Positions 42,348 to 53,975 of a DNA stretch of 64,000 nucleotides are shown here, one piece after another. Positions within the stretch are counted from its first letter, which is position 1. Every line of letters begins with the position of its first letter. The notes beneath the pieces are model-generated. The model was not told the origin of the DNA. It worked only from the letters and a program-made list of their open reading frames with translations, and made no database searches. The position numbers were made by a program, and so were the translations under genes. Source of the stretch: Podospora comata (taxonomy: Eukaryota; Ascomycota; Sordariomycetes; Sordariales; Podosporaceae); contig CP071495.1 of NCBI GenBank assembly GCA_017354895.1, positions 2,587,001-2,651,000 on the forward strand. Direction: 5' to 3'.

Positions 42348-43550
42348 TCAAGCATCAACGCTAAAGCGATGCCTCACCTGCAAAACATACGGATCCCCCC
42401 CCGGCTCAAAGATCTGCTTTGGTCCCCTCCCCCACTCAGGGTGATTAATCCCATCGATCCAATCCTGCACCTCCAGAACAACACACCCGTACTTTTCCAC
42501 CCCTCTCGACCCGGTCCCGTCATCCCTCCCCTGCGTCGCCTTGATCGGCATGCTCCCGTTCATCCCATTACAGCTATACATCTGAAACGCCTCCTGATCC
42601 GACCAAATCTCCAGTTTTATTCCCGACCACTCACTCGCCAGACTAGCCACCATTTTGTCCTCGGACCTCCAATCGTAGGGGTAGTTCCTGTTGACGAGCC
42701 AGCAGTTGTCGTAACCCGTGCAACCCCCCCCGCAGTTTCCCTCGATCCCCTCAAGGGAAAACCCCTCGCCTATTTGTCTGGGTGCAGACCAGAAGTCGTT
42801 GACGGACCCCTTGGGGGCAGGGGAGATTTCCCCCGTGGGAATGAGGATGCTATCCACAGCCACTGTCTGGCCTGAAAAGGGGAGGTAAAATGTATGGTTC
42901 AACGCGGTAGGAGCTTCCGTGTTTGCGAACCCGTCTAGGTTCCAGTAGGTGTGACTAGACAGCATGATTGGAGTTTTCTTTGTTGTAGGAATAGCAACCA
43001 TTTTCGCGTCCCAGGTTCGGTTTGATAAAGTGTAGGTGATGTAACTGATTACTTCCCCTGGAAACCCCTCTTTCCCGTCGGGGTCGACAAGGCTGAACGT
43101 GATGGATGACTTGGTGTAGGAGACGACGGTGAAGTTTCTGTGATCCCAGCCGTCGGGGCCGCCGTGGAGGGTGTTCACACCTGCTGGGTGGGCTGCGGTG
43201 GGGTTTTCATTGGGACGGATGTGGTAGTCTTCTCCATCGTCAAGGGTGAAGGTCGAGTTCTTGATGCGGTTGGCGTACCGGCCGGGCACGCCGCCAAAGT
43301 GAGGGTGAACTGGATCGACAGAGTAATAGGTAGCGTTGTCGAAGCCGAGGACGATGTCACGGTCTATGCCGTTCTTGTCGGTGATGAAGAGGTTGGAGAT
43401 GGAGGCGCCGTAGGGGATGAAGGAGGCTGTTATGCCTGGGGCGAAGAGCCAGTATTTACCTGAGGAGTCTGGTTCCCCTGTGAAAGAAGGGGCGGATAAG
43501 GTAGGGGTGGCAAGGAGGAAAGCTCCCAGGGGGAGGAGAGAGAGACGCAT
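42348..43550 (-). CDS. Secreted aldose 1-epimerase (galactose mutarotase-like)
   Basis: A single exon of 400 residues. The family interconverts alpha and beta anomers of aldoses. The start at 43550 gives MRLSLLPLGAFLLATPTLSA, a clean signal peptide; an upstream in-frame ATG at 43610 would bury it behind 20 polar residues. The beta-supersandwich signature residues are present: NRIKNSTFTLDDG, VNTLHGGPDGWD with the substrate-binding His, and LSSHTYWNLDGF with the second His. The expected catalytic Glu is in CVVLEVQDWIDG near the C-terminus. Many N-glycosylation sequons (NAT, NRT, NHT, NGS) and an even number of cysteines fit secretion. The final coding stretch is G-rich. The secreted form suggests extracellular sugar handling, but the substrate is unproven. 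Confidence 0.88.
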   Translation of the reverse strand: MRLSLLPLGAFLLATPTLSAPSFTGEPDSSGKYWLFAPGITASFIPYGASISNLFITDKNGIDRDIVLGFDNATYYSVDPVHPHFGGVPGRYANRIKNSTFTLDDGEDYHIRPNENPTAAHPAGVNTLHGGPDGWDHRNFTVVSYTKSSITFSLVDPDGKEGFPGEVISYITYTLSNRTWDAKMVAIPTTKKTPIMLSSHTYWNLDGFANTEAPTALNHTFYLPFSGQTVAVDSILIPTGEISPAPKGSVNDFWSAPRQIGEGFSLEGIEGNCGGGCTGYDNCWLVNRNYPYDWRSEDKMVASLASEWSGIKLEIWSDQEAFQMYSCNGMNGSMPIKATQGRDDGTGSRGVEKYGCVVLEVQDWIDGINHPEWGRGPKQIFEPGGDPYVLQVRHRFSVDA

Positions 43551-44977
43551 GGTGGGATGTTGGTTTTGGTGCCGACACCAACCTGGTAGAGAGTGGAAGG
43601 TAGGACTCACTCAGGTCATGAGTTGAGGGGAAAGAGTCAACAGAAAGAAAGAGAGAGAGGCGAGAACGGTGCCTTAATATAACCCACAGCTACCAACCCC
43701 CAATCTCATCCCATCAGTATGGAACCTTTACGAGCAGAGCAACCCTCCAACCAAGGCACGCAAGTTACCAGGTACACACACACACACGCGCGCAAAGAGA
43801 GGGGAGATCTCCAGACTGGTAGGTGGTGAAGGCGGGAAAGAGCGAACCTGCATCCGGTTATTTGGGATGAAGAAGAAACCTTGACGCCAGCCAGCCAACC
43901 AGCCACTCTTTTTCGTTCCAGGCGAGGAGGTAAACGAGGGTGTGACCACGAGGTGAAGTGAGCGTCACACGGGGGAAGATCTCAGTTTTCCCGCCGTCCA
44001 GGTCGGTCGGCGGTCGCAACGAGTGGCCGCGGGCCGGCATATACATATACATCCAACTCTCGATATACGATGCCGAATGCTGTGTGACTGCAAAGACCGT
44101 TAGCTACCTTCCTTGATTCTCCACAACCGTTGCAGCCATGGGATATTGAAGCCTCCAATGATGCTCTTCATTGACACCAATGAAAGCAAAAATGATACTT
44201 TATTTGGTCACGATCAAAAACAATCATCAGCTCAATGGGATGCGTCACTTACAACCACCAAACTCCCAGCAACAAGAACACCGAATTCCCCAGGTCAAAA
44301 TAACATCAACTCACTTGCTTGCTAAACATTCGCGGAATAATTGCAAGCAGCTACGCGAATGGGATGACGTCTTAACAAGCAATCATTGGAGCGGCTCTGC
44401 CTTCCGTTGGAGCTCTGTCGATGGAAACGAAGGAATGCGGGGATAATTATCTCCGCATCCTTCTCCCCCTGTCGATAGGAAGCTGGAGCTTAGTTGAATT
44501 CCTGCCAAGCCAACGGAGAGACTACCTATCACTGTCTCTCAGTGTTATACTGCTGTCAGTCGGGGTCTTGGACAGTATCTCTGGAAACAATGACAGACAT
44601 CCTCACAAAGAGACCTATTATGCTTCACTCAAAAGCAAGCCTCTATCTCAGCATTCTCTTGATTTGCACTTTTGGCACCATCGCAGCACAAGCCAGGGTA
44701 TACATGCGCGCCAATGGCAATGGCAGTCGGCAAAACAACATGCTTAAAATGCATCACTGGCTATACTCCGTAACCATAAAACACTGTCGAATTCCAATCT
44801 GCAACCCGCCAAAACAGTCCGATACTATCATATACAAGTCTTGCGCTACCCATACAGAACGAAGCCTAGAAGGAAACAGAGGCTTGAACGCATTAATAAA
44901 AGGAACACTCTCACGAACCTGGTCACTGGAGCATTCCGCTCCCCAGGCTCTATGCATCGGTTATCTTGCTCCCTCGT
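43551..44977. other. Intergenic region between epimerase promoter and VMA2 3' end
   Basis: 1.4 kb with no supported gene. An (AC)n(GC)n microsatellite lies at 43774-43792. The left part should be the epimerase promoter, the right part VMA2 3' flank. Confidence 0.55.
43774..43792. repeat. AC/GC dinucleotide microsatellite
   Basis: A run of alternating AC passing into CG repeats, able to form Z-DNA in principle. Confidence 0.8.
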
Positions 44978-46855
44978 TTAAGCATCGATAAGGTTCTCCT
45001 CCTGGGGTGCCTCGGTATCCCTGGTGTCTTTGGTAGGGGCCTTGTCCTTGCCCTTGCGGTCTGATGGGGTTCTCGAGTAAAACTCGTCAATGATGTCGGC
45101 AGGAATACGGTTGAGCATGTCCTTGCGGTAGATGCGAAGCAAGCTCCACGCGAGGTCAAGAGATTCGAAAATGGTGCGTCCCTCGTACGGGCCCTGGTTG
45201 ATAAAGGTCCGCTCGAACTTGTCGAGGAATTCCAGAGACTTCTTGTCCTCGGGAGACAAGGCCTCCTCACCAACGACTGCCTTCATGGCGGCCGCGTCAC
45301 GACCGATGGCATACTTGGCGTACAGCTGGTTGGATACATCACCGTGGTCCTTGCGAGTCATGCCCTCACCAATGGCAGACTTCATCAGACGGGACAGCGA
45401 CGGAAGCACGTTGATAGGAGGGTAAATACCACGGTTGTAAAGACCACGGTCGACGAAGATCTGACCCTCGGTAATGTATCCAGTCAAATCAGGAATGGGA
45501 TGCGTAATGTCGTCGTTGGGCATGGTGAGAATGGGGATCTGAGTAATCGAACCGTTGCGGCCTTCGACACGGCCAGCACGTTCGTAGATGGTCGACAAAT
45601 CGGTATACATGTAACCGGGGAAACCGCGACGACCGGGGACTTCTTCACGAGCAGCAGAGACCTCACGAAGAGCATCACAGTAGGCCGAAAGATCGGTGAG
45701 AATGACGAGGACGTGCTTCTCGAGTTGGTAGGCATAGTACTCGGCGGTAGTAAGCGCGAGACGAGGTGTAATGATACGTTCGATACTGCCGTTATTGTTA
45801 ATAACCAGACCCAAAAACCAGAGTTTGTTGTTCATTACTTACGTAGGATCGTTGGCAAGGTTGAGGAAGAGGGTGGTGCGCTCCAAACTGCCGTTCTCTT
45901 CGAAATCGCGGGTGAAGAAACGAGCAGTTTCCAAGTTGACACCCATGGCAGCGAAGACGATGGAGAAGTTCTCCTCATGATCGTCATGTACGCCCTTGTT
46001 TGTCACACCCTTGCGCTGAACCAGGCCAGCTTGTCTGCAAATTTGAGCGGCGATTTCGTTGTGGGGAAGACCAGCGGCCGAGAAGATGGGAATCTTTTGG
46101 CCACGGGCAATCGAGTTCATGGTATCAATGGCCGAGATGCCAGTCGAGATCATTTCCTCGGGATACACCTGTTCTATATTAGCGCATGGCTTTGGTAGGG
46201 CATGTAGTGAAGCTTACTCTCGAGTAGGGGTTGATAGGACTGCCGTTGATGTCCAAGAACTCCTCAGCCAGGACCTTGGGGCCCTTGTCAATGGCACGAC
46301 CTGAACCATCAAAGATACGACCCAGCATGTCTTCAGAGACACCGAGCTTCAAGCTCTCTCCGGTCATCTCAACTCTGGTCTAGTTGGAGTTAGCTGCCGC
46401 CTATGTATTTCCCAATGCGCTCGGCAGTCTCACCTTCTTCACATCAATGCCAGAGGTGCCCTCGAAAACCTGCAAGATCGATTAACATATGTGGATCGCT
46501 TGTGTTCCGTTTCGGTTGGTATATACCTGCACAACGGCGCGGCTTCCTGTAGAGATACCGTCAGTAACAGCATAGGTCCCTGGTATAGCGACAGTGCTTA
46601 CCGCGAGCCTCCAAGACTTGACCGGAACGCACAGTCCCATCGGGAAGAGTAAGGCTGACAATCTCATTGTATCTGGGGAATTTGACCTGGAAGAAGGATC
46701 ACAGAGTTAGCAGAGATGTGGTGGTGGTAAGGCGGAAGCAGAAGCGGGAGACCAACATTGTCCAAGATGACGAGGGGTCCGTTGACACCACCGACGGTGT
46801 TGTAGCGAAGCCTGGGCGTCACCCGGTAGGAGGCTGGATCTCTGGGGTCGCTCAT
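44978..46855 (-). CDS. vma-2: Vacuolar H+-ATPase subunit B
   Basis: Seven coding exons, 46855-46757, 46686-46602, 46546-46527, 46469-46434, 46379-46218, 46168-45843 and 45785-44978, encode 511 residues. Subunit B alternates with catalytic subunit A in the V1 hexamer that drives proton pumping into vacuoles and other acidic compartments. It begins [19 protein letters not shown]. The beta-barrel part runs to about residue 90 ([19 protein letters not shown]). The nucleotide-fold region has [18 protein letters not shown] in place of a P-loop, as expected for the non-catalytic subunit, and [20 protein letters not shown]. The C-terminal helical domain ends [13 protein letters not shown]. All joins keep frame; exon 3 is 20 nt and exon 4 is 36 nt. 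It is head-to-head with CWC27. Confidence 0.95.
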
Positions 46856-47518
46856 GGTGGTTTTGGAGGTTATGCAGGGAAAAAACAGGCGCGAGGTATC
46901 AATGCGAAAGTCGAGGCCGGCTCGGGAGGCTGTCTAGAGGGTCAAGAGGCTGGTAAGTGGATTGGCAAGTTGGTTGTGAATGCACGACGATGGAGGAGCT
47001 CCAGTGGATGTGGGTAGCCTGAAGACGCAAGCTCCAAGCTGGACCGTCGGTGATAAGCAGGCCGCCCAGGCCTGTCCCCTGCTGGGCCCCGCACCACATC
47101 ATGAATCCAGATGGCACAGCCACAACATCCAAACCAACTGAAAGGCACAGGTATTCGGGACTCGCTCTGCGGCAACAAGCTGCTAGTGAAACGGAGAGAT
47201 ATGGCTTTACGAAAGACAGAAAATAACAGATCACATCGCGTCATTTCTAGTGCTGCTTCTGCGACACACACCTTGAAGCAAGCACATGCCAGCCACAGTT
47301 CCAGATCTCGAACTGTGGCGGTGCCTTGTCGATGCCGGCCGGCAACTTTGGAACATTTGACAGGGAAGCTCGCGCCTGTGCTCCTGTCATCCAGATTTAA
47401 GACCTGATGTCAATTCAGCCTCCAACCCTGCGTCATCTTTTTATTTTGGTTGCATTTTTCCCGCTTCACATCTCGAAGGCGCGGGCCAGCTTTTCGGGCG
47501 CGTAAAACCTAATCCACG
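46856..47518. promoter_or_regulatory. Divergent promoter region, VMA2 / CWC27
   Basis: 663 nt between divergent starts, with no gene. It serves as both promoters. No specific site is claimed. Confidence 0.5.
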
Positions 47519-49099
47519 ATGTCGGCCATCTACAATCTCGAGCCACAACCGACGGCGTCGGCCATCATCCACACGACTCTCGGCGAAATCTCAATCGAAC
47601 TGTTTGCGAAACAAACACCATTAACATGCCGAAACTTCCTTCAGCTAGCACTCGACGGCTACTACGATAACACCATATTCCATCGTCTCATTCCCGGCTT
47701 CATTCTCCAAGGTGGTGATCCGACTGGGACAGGACATGGAGGAGAATCCATCTACGATGGCGGCGCATACAGCGGTGATCTGGATCCATGGCCAATGGAC
47801 CAGCGAAGAGGACAGAATGCCGGCCCCGACGGCATCAACTTCAAGGATGAGTTCCATTCGCGTCTCAAGTTCAACAGGCGAGGATTGCTAGGCATGGCGA
47901 ACGAAGGAAAACCGGACACCAATGGCAGCCAGTTCTTTTTCACTCTCGGCAAGGCTGAAGAGTTGAATGGGAAGAATACCGTGTTTGGGCGCGTGGCGGG
48001 CGATACCATCTACAATTTGGCCAAGATTGGCGAGTCGGAGGTCAATGACGAGCGGCCACTATATCCGATCAAAATCACCCATATCGAGATCCTCATCAAC
48101 CCTTTCGATGATATGAAGAAGAGGGAGAAGAAGCTACGCCAGCAAGTAGCAAAACCAGCTCCCGTGGAGAAGAAGCAGAAAAAGAGAAAACCAGCCAAGC
48201 AGTTGTTGAGCTTTGGAGACGAAGAGGGTGAGGGCGATGACCTGCCAGTTCTCAAGAAGCCAAAGTTCGACACAAGAATTGTCATGGATGTAGACGAGGA
48301 ACCGGCGCCAAAGACGATGCCGGTCAGATCTTCAAAGAAGGACTCAAAGCCGACGCACAAGGATGATGTGAAAGTCCGTGTGACAGAAGAGCCACCAAAG
48401 AACCGAGCGAGGAGTCCAGATCGTCCGGAGCCTGTTCCGTCAAAGAAACAACGGCCAAAGGTTGAGGAAAGTGACAGGTCAAGTCCCGAACCGGAAGATG
48501 GCAAAAAGAAAACCTTGCTGGAAAGGACTAACGAGGAGATTGCTGCCGTCAAGGCTTCGATGAAACGAACAATTTACACCGAACCGGTGCAGGAGAAGAA
48601 GTCGGCCTTGGAGGAAATGATACCGGAGACTGCAGTGCGTGGGAGGAAACGGAGACCGGGCACGCAGTCTGCAAAGGAGGAAGAGGAGGCTTTGGCGCTT
48701 TTGCGGTCGTTCAAGTCAAAGCTGGAGCAAGCACCAGTTGAGAAGTCGACAGCCCAGCCAGCTATCAATTATGATGGTGATGATGAGGAGGGCGAAGGAG
48801 AGGTTTGTGATCTTCACTTCATTGCCCATTGCCAGAGCTGCAAAGCCTGGGATAAGGAAGAAAAGGAAGAGAGCGATGACGAAGGGTGGATGTCTCATCA
48901 GCTCAGCTTTACTGCAGATAAGCTTGGGAAGGATCTGAGCTATCGCAAAAAGGCGGAAGAGGAGCTGGTTGTTATTGACCCCCTGGCAAAGGCGCAGGCT
49001 CTTAAGGAGGGCAAGAAGTCTTCTCGGGATTCGCGGTCTGGGGGCTCATCTTCAAGGGCCTGGAACCGGGACCGGGAACGTGACCGGGCAAGAAGGTAG
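47519..49099 (+). CDS. CWC27: Spliceosomal cyclophilin CWC27
   Basis: A single exon of 526 residues. CWC27 is a cyclophilin of the activated spliceosome that works with CWC22. The cyclophilin domain covers about 12-200: TTLGEISIELFAKQTPLTCRNF, IFHRLIPGFILQGGDPTGTG, MANEGKPDTNGSQFFFTLGK and TVFGRVAGDTIYN. The position of the usual active-site Trp before LNGK is Glu (KAEELNGKN), a known CWC27 feature that argues for low isomerase activity. The C-terminal half is a charged, Lys/Glu-rich, mostly disordered tail. Near residue 435 it has a CDLHFIAHCQSCKAWDKEE element, then DEGWMSHQLSF. The end is Arg/Asp-rich (RDRERDRARR), as in splicing factors. It is head-to-head with VMA2. Confidence 0.93.
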   Translation: MSAIYNLEPQPTASAIIHTTLGEISIELFAKQTPLTCRNFLQLALDGYYDNTIFHRLIPGFILQGGDPTGTGHGGESIYDGGAYSGDLDPWPMDQRRGQNAGPDGINFKDEFHSRLKFNRRGLLGMANEGKPDTNGSQFFFTLGKAEELNGKNTVFGRVAGDTIYNLAKIGESEVNDERPLYPIKITHIEILINPFDDMKKREKKLRQQVAKPAPVEKKQKKRKPAKQLLSFGDEEGEGDDLPVLKKPKFDTRIVMDVDEEPAPKTMPVRSSKKDSKPTHKDDVKVRVTEEPPKNRARSPDRPEPVPSKKQRPKVEESDRSSPEPEDGKKKTLLERTNEEIAAVKASMKRTIYTEPVQEKKSALEEMIPETAVRGRKRRPGTQSAKEEEEALALLRSFKSKLEQAPVEKSTAQPAINYDGDDEEGEGEVCDLHFIAHCQSCKAWDKEEKEESDDEGWMSHQLSFTADKLGKDLSYRKKAEEELVVIDPLAKAQALKEGKKSSRDSRSGGSSSRAWNRDRERDRARR

Positions 49100-50761
49100 T
49101 AGAAGGAGCAGTCGCTATCTGACTTATGATACAATTGCATTGTTCTTGCAAGTAGAGGAAGCCAAGCATAAGAGAGACTGACCACCAGTCGAATGGTAAC
49201 CATTAAGAGATACCCACTTTCTATTGTCTAATATCACCTGTCACCTTCCCCCATTGTTCAGTGCAAAGGTAGTGATGCCCAAGTCCCGTCCCATGTGTCA
49301 CCAGGGTGCCATGCCTGTCCGGAACAACAGCTCCGCGAGCCCCGGCCTCAATGGGGTTTTATATGGGTCTTCATGTCATGTTGGCGTGTTCATTCTCCAT
49401 GCGAACTCACATCTGTTGTTGTTCCTAGCCCAAGAACTGCTCAGACATGGCCTTTTGTCTAGTTGTTTTCGAGACCGAGAAGGGAAACTGGCTTGGTCCC
49501 ACTTGAACGGTCTTACAACTGCAACTCATCTCTTGGCATTCAATCCAAGGTGTTCTACGATCCGTATCGACAGTGAGGCCAAAAGTTTCCTGACAGCTCC
49601 CCAGGTATGCACGGCTGCACCACTGACAGGCATTAAGGCCACAACTTCAGACTACGCATAGTACCTCATAACGGCGCTGTCAAACTTAATTGTCACTAAC
49701 GTCTTTGGAGAGAAAGTGTCAAATCCTCACTGCCGCTGCCACCGCCTCGAGGTCCTCCTTCCAAACGCCCAGAAAAAAAGAAGCTGTCTTGGGTGACTGG
49801 CTGGGACGTCGACCCCGCGTGTGGAGACAGGACGTTATCTGTGCCACCGCTGATTGGTTCGGCAAGCGAGAAAATCGGTGTGTTGATCGCGATCGCACCG
49901 GCAAAGCCCACTTCATATGACGGGCAAGTGAGCCTTCATCACCAGCAAGTGGCTTTACACCGTGTCAAAATTATCTAGCAAAGCCCAACCCTTCCCACTC
50001 GATCCTCTGCCGCTCTGCGCCCTGAGCATACGACCCTAGTGAACTCCTCTCCAAACTTTTTCTTGTGAACCCTCTCAGCGACGTCTTTGAGGCACCCAGA
50101 CGTGACCAGAAATCAAGCAGCGCGGAAGCCGGCGACTGAGACCCTGACGCAAGTCATTGTTCAGCAGGAACCCTGCCTTCGAGGCTTCAGCATCTACCAC
50201 ACAACGACGCCCATTGACATATCGCGACACCGCCGAGACACCTCACAAGTCCTATTCAGAACCCAGCGCCGAGCCAGACATCTATCTTCTCCGCTTTTGC
50301 GACACTCTCGCAGGCCCGACACACACACATTGCCATTGATATCGCGCCGCGGAACAATAACAGACCCGCGCGTGGATCAGGTGCCTGGACCGCCTCTGCC
50401 TTTGAGCAAGCTGTTCTCCGCTTCGCAGTATATAACAGATTGAGTTGAATAGAGTTTTCTCTCGCTTGTCTTCCCTCCGACTAGATCCATCTCCCTCTGT
50501 GTGCTGAGCTCGCTGGTTTCATCAGAAAATCGACCGGATTCAGCAGTGCTTCAAACCGCCCACAACAAGAAAGACTACAGCCTTGGCCTCAGCTTCTTGA
50601 CGGCCTTTTGCGAGAAAAAAAAGTCACCGAGGGCTGCAGCCACCACGCCGGCCACAAACTTAGGGCGAGCCTAGCCTAACGGTCAAGAACCGCCATTTGC
50701 TATATCGAGGGGTGTCAAGCAAACCCCAATTGGCTGGGCGCGCGCTCGCCTTCACAGTGTT
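49100..50761. other. Intergenic region and probable long leader of heat shock factor
   Basis: 1.66 kb with no gene. The segment 49920-50761 contains no ATG at all, so most of it is probably HSF 5' leader; see the separate leader entry. Confidence 0.55.
49920..50761 (+). promoter_or_regulatory. 842-nt ATG-free stretch, probable HSF 5' leader
   Basis: Reading every row from 49920 to 50761 shows no ATG, while about a dozen are expected by chance. The first ATG is the HSF start at 50762. That depletion fits a long scanned 5' UTR. The true transcript start is not known, and an intron in the leader is possible. Confidence 0.5.
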
Positions 50762-53166
50762 ATGTCTTCGCCGAACAACCCGAGAAAACGACCGGCCCCT
50801 GGCGCCTCTTCGATGATCCCGATCCCCCCAGTACAGCAGACATTTTCGCCTGTCCAGACGGATCGGTTGTTTGGGTGGAACGGAACAATGGATGGAAACG
50901 GCTTCGTCGACTCGCCAACGACAAACGTCAATCAGTTCATGATGCCGACATCAGGCGCCTTTGCGCAGCCAATTGCGGCGCCTTCAAACGCTCTGGCCCG
51001 CCGAGGAAACAGTCGCGCTCTTGTCCATTCGGGCAACAGAGGCCACTTTGATCAGGTGGGGGAGCCGTGGGCGAACGGGTTTGCCGAGGATACTCGGTAT
51101 CTTCAGACGAATTCGTCTGTAGACGAGCATGATAACATCGAGCTGCTAGAGGAGAAGGCTGCTCAGGCGAAGAGGGAAGCGCAAGCCAAAAGGAAACAGA
51201 TCCCCCCGTTTGTTCAGAAGCTGAGCAGGTAAGCGGGCCCTTTCATCACTTTGTTCACGTTGCAAATTGCTAATCTTTCGATAGCTTTCTCGATGAGTCT
51301 AGAAACACCGACCTGATCCGCTGGTCTGACAAGGGCGATTCATTTATCGTCTTGGACGAAGATGAGTTTGCCAAAACGCTCATCCCCGAACTCTTCAAGC
51401 ATAACAATTATGCTTCGTTTGTGCGACAGCTCAACATGTATGGGTTCCATAAGCGGGTCGGGCTGTCTGACAACTCGATGAAAGCGAGCGAGCGGAAAAA
51501 CAAGAGTCCCAGCGAGTACTCAAACCCGTATTTCCGACGCGGGCATCCGAACCTGCTTTGGCTGATCAACAAGCCAAAGGGTGGCAGCAGTAAAAAGAAG
51601 ATCAAGAAGGAGGACGGAGAGGCGGAGAGCGAGGAGGACAACAATACCGAAGAAGCCTACGGTGTTCCAAACCATGGAGCGTCACAGGGCGGCAGGGCCT
51701 CCGTTTCTCACGAAGTCGGTCCGCTCCAGAAAAAGGATCTGATACAAGTAAAGAATCAGATAGACAGGATCCAGCAGCAGCAACTCGCGATTTCGGGCAT
51801 GCTCAACAAGATACGGCAAGATCACAATTCGCTCTATCAGCAGGCGGTCATGTTTCAAACCATGCACGAGCGGCACGAGAACTCCATCAATGCCATTCTC
51901 AACTTCTTGGCCAATGTCTTTCGAAAGTCGTTGGAGGAGCAGGGTGGGGTTCAGAGCGTCCAAGATCTTTTGGCCAGCATCATTCCCAATGCTCAAGGTC
52001 ACGGCTCCACAAACATGGCCACGGGAGGCGTGGTGGACTTGGGCGGCTTCGTCAACCAACGGGCTCCCAACGTTGCTGGGTCGGCGACGCCAAAACGTGC
52101 GCAGCGTCTCTTGCCTCCTGTCCCACATCACCAAGCAAACAAGACCGTGGTGACATCCCTGTCTCCGTCCCCAACACCCTCACCGGCGCCCCAGACTTCG
52201 TACAACACTCGCATGTCTGGGACTGTCACCGAGGTGTTTGATACCTCGCCGGCTGACACCACCTCGACCTCTGCCTATATGCAGAAGGAGCTCCAGAACA
52301 ACCCACATGAGGGCATGATGAAGATCATCCAGGACACCAACGCCGTCAACGTCAACAGCACTGGCATCGACCTCCCCAACGTCGCCGCCACCACCCCGGT
52401 CACAGGCATGAGCAACGAGAACCGCAACAAGATGCTGAGCATCATGAACAATGGCTCTGCTGCGACAACCCCGGCCGCGTCCATGAACGGCGGCGGTATC
52501 CCATCTGTCTCTAGTCCCGGCGGTGTTTCCTTGCCCGCTGCCAGCCCACAGACCACAGCCGGTTTATCGCTTTCTCCCATCCTCGCCTCGATGCCTATTC
52601 CCCCGCCGCTGCAACCACTCCAGGCGACGCAGCAAGAAATCGACGCACTTCAACGCCTTCAAGCTCAGCAGGCTTCTCAGCTTGAGAACCTGACCCAGTT
52701 CCTCGGTCCGCTTAGCCCCTCTGGCCGGATTCCCGGTATGGACGAGAACGGCAACGTCAACACTAGTTATTTCGACTCTGTCGATTTTGACCAGTTTGTT
52801 GATAACAATGCCTTTGCTAACCAGACCGGCTTTGGGGACAATGAGTTCAATGGGTTCAACACGGGTGGTCATCCGGATGAGTTTAACTTTTCGCTGGATG
52901 CTCCTGGTAGTGGGGCAGAGTTTGGGGGTGGTGGTGTTGCGGGTGCGGATAATGGGATGTTGGGTGGTGGTGGGGGTGCTGGGCTGGGGATCAATGGGCA
53001 GGATGGCTTGTTTGATACCGGGAGGGTGTTTGAAACTACTTCGGCTACTAATAGCCCTAGTCCAGCCGGGACGGAGGAGATTACGAGGAGTGAGATTGGG
53101 GGGGTTGGGAACGCGGTGGTGACGGATAGTCCGGAGAGGGATCCGAAGAGGAGGAGGAGGGGGTAG
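50762..53166 (+). CDS. hsf1: Heat shock transcription factor (HSF1 type)
   Basis: Exons 50762-51228 and 51285-53166 encode 782 residues. The intron (GTAAGC...GATAG) splits the DNA-binding domain between KLS and SFLDES. HSF trimers bind nGAAn repeats and drive chaperone genes; the factor is generally essential in fungi. The N-terminal 145 residues are disordered with a helical basic stretch (KAAQAKREAQAKRKQIPP). The winged-helix DNA-binding domain covers about 146-260, with NTDLIRWSDKGDSFIV, FKHNNYASFVRQLNMYGF as recognition helix, and YFRRGHPNLLWLINK. Heptad repeats for trimerisation lie at about 340-410 (LIQVKNQIDRIQQQQLAIS). The long C-terminal region is Ser/Pro/Asn/Gly-rich with a Gly-rich acidic activation-like segment, and ends RDPKRRRRG. 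Its 3' coding end is very G-rich. Confidence 0.95.
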
Positions 53167-53489
53167 AATCACTCTTACATTTCGTCGGAGGATCATGAGG
53201 AGGAAGGGATGGGGGGTGGGTTTGGAGGGGATGTGTTTGGGGGACTTTATTTTTGAGGCCATACGACAAGGGGTGTAGGCTGGTGAGGGAGTTGGGCTTG
53301 AGGGTGTCGACTTTGCTAACCTACCTGGTGTTGTTAAGGGGGGGTTGCAGACAAGTCATAGATAGACTTGTCAAGGGACGTAGCCACATTGATCCCGATG
53401 GTACATGCCCAACATAAACAAAAACAAAACAAACACAGAAAAAACAAAACTCTGGTGGAAGGATACGTGGAGGAGTAGTGTTTTTCGGA

Positions 53490-53516
53490 TTAGGGATTAG
53501 GGGTAGGTTAGGGTTA
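53490..53516 (+). repeat. Cluster of telomere-like TTAGGG motifs
   Basis: TTAGGG at 53490-53495, TTAGGGG starting at 53497 and TTAGGGTTA at 53508-53516. The spacing is not a perfect hexamer array. It could be a relic of telomere repair, a binding site for a TTAGGG-binding factor, or chance in a G-rich UTR. Confidence 0.5.
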
Positions 53517-53830
53517 AGTATGGTAAAGGGGGGGTTATGGCGTTGAGGGGCACGGAATCATTACACCAACCAGCACCTCACCTTACTTACTCACACAATC
53601 ATTGGGAAGGAATGGGGTTGGTTGGGGTGGCTTTCTATTGTGTTTTATTCTTGCTTTTTTTTTTCATGCTTAGCAGTTTTAGATATCCTCCTATGGTTTT
53701 TTTATATTTCTTTTTTTTTTTGCCTTTTTTAAAAACCTACCTTACTCACTCTCCTACTCGATTGTTTGGTTTGCTTGGTTTGTTAAGTTTTTTGTCTCTT
53801 TACTACATAACACTTTACATTTGCATAAAA

Positions 53831-53878
53831 TGGGGATGGGGATGGGGATTGGATGGGGATGATGGGGGAAGTGAGTAT
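53831..53878 (+). repeat. TGGGGA-rich repeat tract
   Basis: Imperfect reiteration of TGGGGA, including several runs of four or more G on the plus strand; quadruplex-prone. Confidence 0.6.
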
Positions 53879-53950
53879 GACTATATGAACTAGCTCAATA
53901 AAGATGGCCTGGTGAGATGAGAGTAAAAAAGGGAATTAGAGGTGTGAAGG

Positions 53951-53975
53951 ATGTGTGTATGTGTGTATGTGTGTA
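53951..53975. repeat. TGTGTGTA microsatellite
   Basis: About three copies of an 8-nt GT-rich unit. Confidence 0.75.
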
